DNA of 8,515 nt from a bacterium (GTDB lineage: Bacteria; Krumholzibacteriota; Krumholzibacteriia; Krumholzibacteriales; Krumholzibacteriaceae). The stretch covers positions 1 to 8,515 of the forward strand of contig JAFNGP010000246.1 in assembly GCA_017885175.1 (NCBI GenBank), written 5' to 3'. Below, one piece after another: positions 5,068 through 8,515 of the stretch. How positions within the stretch are numbered: position 1 is the first letter of the stretch; the number at the start of each line of letters is the position of its first letter. The notes under the pieces were generated by a model. The model made no database searches. It was not told the DNA's origin and was given only the letters and a program-made list of their open reading frames with translations. The position numbers and the translations under genes were made by a program.

Positions 5068-6786
5068 ATGCGAAAACGTCTCCTCATCGCTCTCGCCGCC
5101 GCGGCGTGCATCGTTATGGTCCGCGGCGTTCATGCGCAAGGGGGATTCGACCAAAACGCGCTCGTCGCGTACCTCAAAGGCGTATATCTCGAATCCGAGG
5201 ACAATTTCGCCGACGCGTATCAGTATTACCTGTACGCCGCGGCGCGCGATCCGGAAAACCCCCGGATCGTCCTGAGGCTCTCGAAGGTCGCCCTCCGGAT
5301 CGGCGATCTCGAAGCCGCGAAGAAATATTGCGAGGATCTCTTGGCGCGGAAAGCGTACGGCAGCGACGCGCGAGCCGTTCTCGCGGAGGTCGAGTACCGT
5401 CTCGGAAACAGGGAATCGGCGCTTGCGCTTCTCATGGAGCTCAGGAACGACGCCGAGATCTCCCCGTTTCAGATTCTCAAGTTTATCGCGAAAGTGAATC
5501 TCGAGCTCGATAGACCCGGAGAGGCGCGCCGGATCCTCCTCGAGGCGAGCAGGCTTCCCGAAGCGGATTTCTACGTTTTCTACGAGCTCGGGCTTCTCGA
5601 TGCCGACGCGGGCAAGACCGACAGCGCGCTCGCGGCGCTCGGAAAGGCGCTCGAGATCGATCCCGATTTCATAAACGCGCGCATCGCGCGGGCCCGGCTC
5701 CTTCTGGGCGCTCGCCGCGCCGGCGAGGCGGAAACGGAATACCGGGAGATTCTGCGTCTCGAGCCGTCCAATCGGGAGGCGATCGAGGGGCTCGCGGAGA
5801 TTCTTTTCATGGAGCGCAAGTACGCGGAAGGGGCGGCGCTCCTCGCGCCGCTGCACGACAACGGCTCGCTCGACGACAGGGGAGAGCTCATCTACGGCAG
5901 ATTTCTCTACAAGGCGGGGATGAACGAGCAGGCGCTCTCCGTCTTCGGCGGGCTCATGAAGAAGACGGGAGAGAAACCCGCGCTCCTCAGGGTCGTTTCC
6001 GAAATGGAGATAGAGCAGGGGCATTTCCGGACGGCGTACGGGTACCTGAAGAGGCTCATCGAGCTCGAGCCGGACCGCTTCGAAAACTATATCGGTCTTC
6101 TCCTCATCTTCTATGGCGGAACCGAAGGCCCGTCGGGACCGGATGAGACGATCGCGCTCCCCGAGGCGGAGCGGCGGGCCTATCTCGCGAAGGCCGTGGA
6201 GCGCGCCGGGGACGATTCGCCGGAGGATAATTTTCTTCTGGGTTCGATCCTGCGCAAGGCGGGAGAGACGGAGGAGGCCGAACGGTTTCTCCTGAAGGCC
6301 GAGCGGCTCGATCCGAAGAACGAGAGCCTGGCGCTGGAGCTCGCGATGCTGTACGGGCATTCGGGCCGATACGACGACGCGCTCAGACGCGTCATCCCGC
6401 TGTACGACAAAGATCAGGAGGATCCCGCTCTGGCCAATCTCTACGGGTATCTTCTCGCCGAGAAGGGAGAGAAGCTGGATCTCGCCGAAACGCTCCTCGG
6501 CAAGGCTCTGGGCCGGGAGCCGGATAACGGATATTTTCTCGACAGCCTCGGGTGGATACGGTACAAGCAAGGGCAATTCCGCGACGCCCTCGCCATTTTT
6601 CTCAAGGCGCTCGACCGGGCGGGCGGCGACGCGGTGATCTGGGCTCACTTGGGAGACACCTATCTCAAGCTGGGCGAGCCGGCGAAGGCCCTCGAGGCGT
6701 ACGAGAAATCGCTCTCCATCGATCCGGCCGGCGAGGGCGTCGGCGAGAAGGCGAGGAAGCTCAAGAGCGATGAGAACGTTCGGTAA
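5068..6786 (+). CDS. Exported TPR-repeat protein
   Basis: A 572-residue protein built almost entirely of tetratricopeptide repeats, helical hairpins that serve as protein-binding scaffolds. The ATG at 5068 has AAAGGA seven bases upstream; the in-frame TTG at 5041 is inside the promoter and is excluded. Residues 1-23 form a Sec signal peptide: MRKR, a hydrophobic core, and cleavage likely after VHA (23) before Gln24. Repeats cover about 30-555; clear ones include 35-67, 70-93, 183-200 (ALAALGKALEIDPD), 220-234, 386-416, 471-486, 489-516 and 523-553 (AKALEAYEKSLSIDP). The DSLGWIRYKQGQFRDAL segment (492-508) is typical of TPR proteins encoded beside LolB-like lipoproteins in Gram-negative bacteria. 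It overlaps the next gene by 17 bases, implying translational coupling. A periplasmic or outer-membrane-associated role in envelope assembly is inferred; partners are unknown. Confidence 0.88.
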   Translation: MRKRLLIALAAAACIVMVRGVHAQGGFDQNALVAYLKGVYLESEDNFADAYQYYLYAAARDPENPRIVLRLSKVALRIGDLEAAKKYCEDLLARKAYGSDARAVLAEVEYRLGNRESALALLMELRNDAEISPFQILKFIAKVNLELDRPGEARRILLEASRLPEADFYVFYELGLLDADAGKTDSALAALGKALEIDPDFINARIARARLLLGARRAGEAETEYREILRLEPSNREAIEGLAEILFMERKYAEGAALLAPLHDNGSLDDRGELIYGRFLYKAGMNEQALSVFGGLMKKTGEKPALLRVVSEMEIEQGHFRTAYGYLKRLIELEPDRFENYIGLLLIFYGGTEGPSGPDETIALPEAERRAYLAKAVERAGDDSPEDNFLLGSILRKAGETEEAERFLLKAERLDPKNESLALELAMLYGHSGRYDDALRRVIPLYDKDQEDPALANLYGYLLAEKGEKLDLAETLLGKALGREPDNGYFLDSLGWIRYKQGQFRDALAIFLKALDRAGGDAVIWAHLGDTYLKLGEPAKALEAYEKSLSIDPAGEGVGEKARKLKSDENVR

Positions 6787-7543
6787 GCAGGTCGCGGCTC
6801 TTCAAATCGCCCTTGCGTTGACCGCTCTGGCGCCGTCGTGCGCGACGTTCGGACCGCGCCGCGTCGAAGCGCCCTGCGACGAGACCTTCGAGACGCTTCT
6901 CTCTCCGGTGAAGGCGGGGGATGGCGTCGAGATCGTCGGGAAACTCCGTCTGGACCTCTCCCGCTACCGCATCAGGGGACTCATGCGGATCGTATATTCC
7001 CCGGCGGAAGGCGCGGCCCGGATCGACTTCCGGCACTCGAGTCTCTTCGGCGCGCTCGAGGAAGAGGTGACGATTCTCGCCGGCGACAGCCTCGTCATCT
7101 ACGATCGCGGGAGCGGGAAATATCTCGGAAACGATTCCTCCCTGGCTCTCGTACGTGATGAGACGGGCGGCGAGGTTGCGCCCGACGACATCCTGATCGC
7201 CCTGCTCCTCGCGTTTCCGCGGTGCGCGGAGATGCGATCCGCCTCGGTCGAGCGCTCGGGAGAGACGTGGCGGCTGAAGGCCGACTGGAGGGACAGGCGG
7301 ATCGAGATGCGCGGCGCGCGGGCATCGGGAACGCAGGAATTCAAGCAATGCTTTGCCGGCGGCGCGGGCTGCTATACCATCTCGTACGGAAGTCCGGTTG
7401 CCGCGTCGAACCTCGCCTACCCGAGCTGGATTAGGCTCCGGAGAGACAGCGGAAACGCGAAGGCGGTTTTTGAACTAATTGAATTGAAAGCAATTACCAC
7501 ATCTCCCGCGATGTTCGAAATCGACGGGATCAAAGACCGGTAG
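6770..7543 (+). CDS. Probable LolB/DUF4292-like outer-membrane lipoprotein
   Basis: A 257-residue exported protein whose ATG lies within the last codons of the TPR gene. The N terminus has Lys6, a hydrophobic stretch 8-21 and Cys24 in LAPSC, a non-ideal but plausible lipobox, so lipid anchoring at Cys24 is likely. The mature part is a run of predicted beta strands (KLRLDLSRYRIRGLMRIVYSP, ARIDFRHSSLFGALEEEVTILAGDSLVIYDR) followed by a helix 143-153 and further strands; this is the pattern of the LolA/LolB-type and DUF4292 half-barrel, which binds acyl chains of lipoproteins or lipids. Family assignment is by pattern, not by a diagnostic motif. Pairing with an exported TPR protein parallels the TPR-lolB pair of Pseudomonas. 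Extra cysteines at 36 and in QCFAGGAGC might form a disulfide. Its last codons are oddly AT-rich (7466-7501). Confidence 0.75.
   Translation: MRTFGKQVAALQIALALTALAPSCATFGPRRVEAPCDETFETLLSPVKAGDGVEIVGKLRLDLSRYRIRGLMRIVYSPAEGAARIDFRHSSLFGALEEEVTILAGDSLVIYDRGSGKYLGNDSSLALVRDETGGEVAPDDILIALLLAFPRCAEMRSASVERSGETWRLKADWRDRRIEMRGARASGTQEFKQCFAGGAGCYTISYGSPVAASNLAYPSWIRLRRDSGNAKAVFELIELKAITTSPAMFEIDGIKDR
7466..7501 (+). other. AT-rich tract with small hairpin at 3' end of lipoprotein gene
   Basis: Twelve consecutive codons (GTT TTT GAA CTA ATT GAA, then TTG AAA GCA ATT ACC ACA) avoid the G/C-ending codons used almost everywhere else here. AATTG (7482-7486) and CAATT (7491-7495) form a perfect inverted repeat around AAAG. 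It lies about 110 bases before the sigma gene. A regulatory function, such as a regulator site or an upstream promoter element, is possible; no clear -35/-10 pair is seen. Confidence 0.3.
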
Positions 7544-7582
7544 CGAATGAACGGGCAGCGTCCACGTTCCCTCGCGCAGCCG

Positions 7583-7611
7583 GGAACTTTTCCGAATGCC
7601 GGGTGTTCAAA
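7583..7611 (+). promoter_or_regulatory. Candidate ECF (RpoE-type) promoter of the sigma gene
   Basis: GGAACTT (7583-7589), followed by TT, matches the RpoE-family -35 exactly, and TCAAA (7607-7611) resembles its -10. The spacer is 17 bases, one longer than the usual 15-16. It lies directly upstream of an ECF sigma gene, where autoregulated promoters are common. Transcription would begin near 7618, after the ATG at 7613, which would move translation to the TTG at 7643. Confidence 0.45.
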
Positions 7612-7612
7612 T

Positions 7613-8293
7613 ATGACGGATGAGAAGAATGGAGATGACGGATTGAACAGACCGGTCGAGCTTCCTCATCGTAAGATCGATTTCGGCGAGCTCACCGACG
7701 AGGAGTTGATGCTGCTCGTCCAGGAGGGGCGGAACCAGGCTTTCGACGCCCTCGTGGGGAGGTACAAGAACCGTCTTTTTACGTACCTGTACCGGCTTCT
7801 CGGGGATCGCGGCGAAGCGGAGGAATTCGCGCAGGAGACGTTCGTAAAAGCGTACATCCATGCGGAGAAATATCGCACCATCGCCCGTTTTTCGACCTGG
7901 CTCTACACGATCGCGACGAATCTCGTGCGCAATCGCGTGCGGAACACGAAGCGGCGGCCCGTGATGGTGAGCCTTTGGTCGGAGACTTCGGGCGGCGAAG
8001 AGGACGGGAAATGGATGGATCTGAGGGACGATTCCCAGCGGCCCGATAACGACATGGAGCAATCGAACCTGAACGAGCTCATCCAGGACGCCATCGAGAA
8101 GATTCCGGGCAAGTACCGCTCGGCCTTCGTCCTTCGCGAGATCAACGATTTGAGCTATGAGGAGATTGCGGCCGTGACCGGGCTCAAGCTCGGCACGGTG
8201 CGCTCGCGCATCAATAGGGGGAGGGCGCACTTCAAGAAGATGGTCGCGCCGTTCGTTGCCAAGGATTTCGAGACCAAGGGGAATGGAAGATGA
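7613..8293 (+). CDS. ECF-family RNA polymerase sigma factor
   Basis: An alternative sigma factor of the extracytoplasmic function group (RpoE-like), directing RNA polymerase to stress promoters. Region 2 spans about 41-115: AFDALVGRYKNRLFTYLYRLLGD, then EAEEFAQETFVKAY, and FSTWLYTIATNLVRNRVR for -10 recognition and melting. A 35-residue linker leads to region 4 (153-205), with IPGKYRSAFVLREINDLSYEEIA and the helix-turn-helix TGLKLGTVRSRINRGR that reads the -35. There is no region 1 or 3, as typical of the group. Three starts are possible: ATG 7547 (248 residues) and ATG 7613 (226) lack ribosome sites, while TTG 7643 (216) has GGAG eight bases upstream and fits the candidate promoter. I list 7613 as a compromise. 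It overlaps the anti-sigma gene by ATGA, so the pair is translationally coupled. Confidence 0.92.
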   Translation: MTDEKNGDDGLNRPVELPHRKIDFGELTDEELMLLVQEGRNQAFDALVGRYKNRLFTYLYRLLGDRGEAEEFAQETFVKAYIHAEKYRTIARFSTWLYTIATNLVRNRVRNTKRRPVMVSLWSETSGGEEDGKWMDLRDDSQRPDNDMEQSNLNELIQDAIEKIPGKYRSAFVLREINDLSYEEIAAVTGLKLGTVRSRINRGRAHFKKMVAPFVAKDFETKGNGR

Positions 8294-8515
8294 AATGCAG
8301 GAAAGCGCAGGATCTCTACTTTTTCAGCCGCGACGCCGCGCTCGATGAAGCCGGCCGCATGGAGCTTGCGCGCCACCTCGCGCACTGTTCTTCATGCGGG
8401 CTTTTCGTGAAGGAAATGGAGGCGAGTCTCGACGCGGCAGGCTCCCTTCCCGAGCTCTCCGTGAGCGAAGGTTTTGAATGGAACGTGAAACGCCGCATCA
8501 TGCAGGAGAAGTCGA
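8290..8515 (+). CDS. Zinc-finger (ZAS/zf-HC2) anti-sigma factor, 3' end cut by window edge
   Basis: Begins with the ATG that overlaps the sigma stop codon (ATGA) and stays open for 75 codons to the right edge. The N terminus carries the ZAS zinc-binding set: Cys3, then His29-x3-Cys33-x2-Cys36 (HLAHCSSC), embedded between helices, as in anti-sigma factors that clamp their cognate ECF sigma between regions 2 and 4. In ZAS proteins loss of zinc, thiol oxidation or proteolysis of a membrane-bound form frees the sigma. Whether this one has a transmembrane segment and periplasmic sensor domain cannot be seen, since the rest is outside the window. Residues 37-75 are charged and helical (FVKEMEASL, FEWNVKRRIMQEK). 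Its adjacency to the sigma gene makes the pairing nearly certain. Confidence 0.85.
   Translation, partial: MKCRKAQDLYFFSRDAALDEAGRMELARHLAHCSSCGLFVKEMEASLDAAGSLPELSVSEGFEWNVKRRIMQEKS

Noticed and set aside
5101..5112. Lipobox in the TPR protein signal peptide (Cys14)
   Set aside because: The -3 residue is Ala and the cysteine lies only 13 residues in, in the middle of the hydrophobic core; cleavage after VHA at residue 23 fits better.
4912..6648. Long minus-strand open frame of 578 codons opposite the TPR gene
   Set aside because: It is the antisense of GC-rich codons with strong third-position bias; it has no domain pattern, while the plus strand has a promoter, ribosome site, signal peptide and TPR repeats.
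1..8515. CRISPR arrays, insertion sequences, tRNA or rRNA genes, prophage or defence systems
   Set aside because: Looked for and not found: no regular repeats, no transposase-like protein, no terminal inverted repeats, and almost all sequence is accounted for by the genes listed.

Overview
The window is a GC-rich bacterial segment. From about position 700 to the right edge it reads as one genome: collinear plus-strand genes, tight spacing, clear Shine-Dalgarno sites, and proteins of a Gram-negative (diderm) type (signal peptides, a probable lipoprotein, an ECF sigma/anti-sigma pair). The protein style suggests an uncultivated GC-rich diderm lineage, but I cannot name the phylum from sequence alone. 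The first ~640 bases look different: a minus-strand SnoaL/NTF2-like gene and the 5' third of fabD, with actinobacterial-type protein sequence, no lysines, no AGA/AGG arginine codons and apparently leaderless starts. The most important caution is that fabD may be a mosaic or an assembly chimera joined near its conserved GHSLGEY motif.

Layout: (1) 1-370, minus, 5' part of an NTF2-like gene, cut by the left edge; 371-394, a 24-base divergent intergenic region. (2) 395-4454, the fatty-acid synthesis cluster fabD-fabG-acpP-fabF followed by rnc (RNase III), the common bacterial order; fabH/plsX, often found upstream, are absent, which fits a junction inside fabD. (3) 4469-4954, an unrecognised 161-residue cysteine-rich protein, probably the last gene of that operon. 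(4) 4955-5067, an intergenic region with a hairpin, a 10-base direct repeat and a near-consensus sigma-70 promoter. (5) 5068-7543, an exported TPR-repeat protein overlapping a LolB/DUF4292-like probable lipoprotein, likely an envelope module. (6) 7613-8515, an ECF sigma factor with a possible RpoE-type promoter just upstream, overlapping by four bases a ZAS (zinc-finger) anti-sigma factor that runs off the right edge.

How the genes work together: FabD loads malonyl groups onto ACP (acpP), FabF condenses them into growing acyl chains and FabG reduces the ketoacyl product; rnc is a frequent genomic companion. The TPR/lipoprotein pair and the sigma/anti-sigma pair suggest envelope assembly and its stress control, but a regulatory link between them is inferred only from adjacency. 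I found no CRISPR array, transposon, tRNA, rRNA or recognisable new defence or biosynthetic system. The points worth a second look are the fabD junction, an RNase III lacking one active-site aspartate, a FabG with NADH-type cofactor residues, the cysteine-rich orphan, and the candidate promoters.
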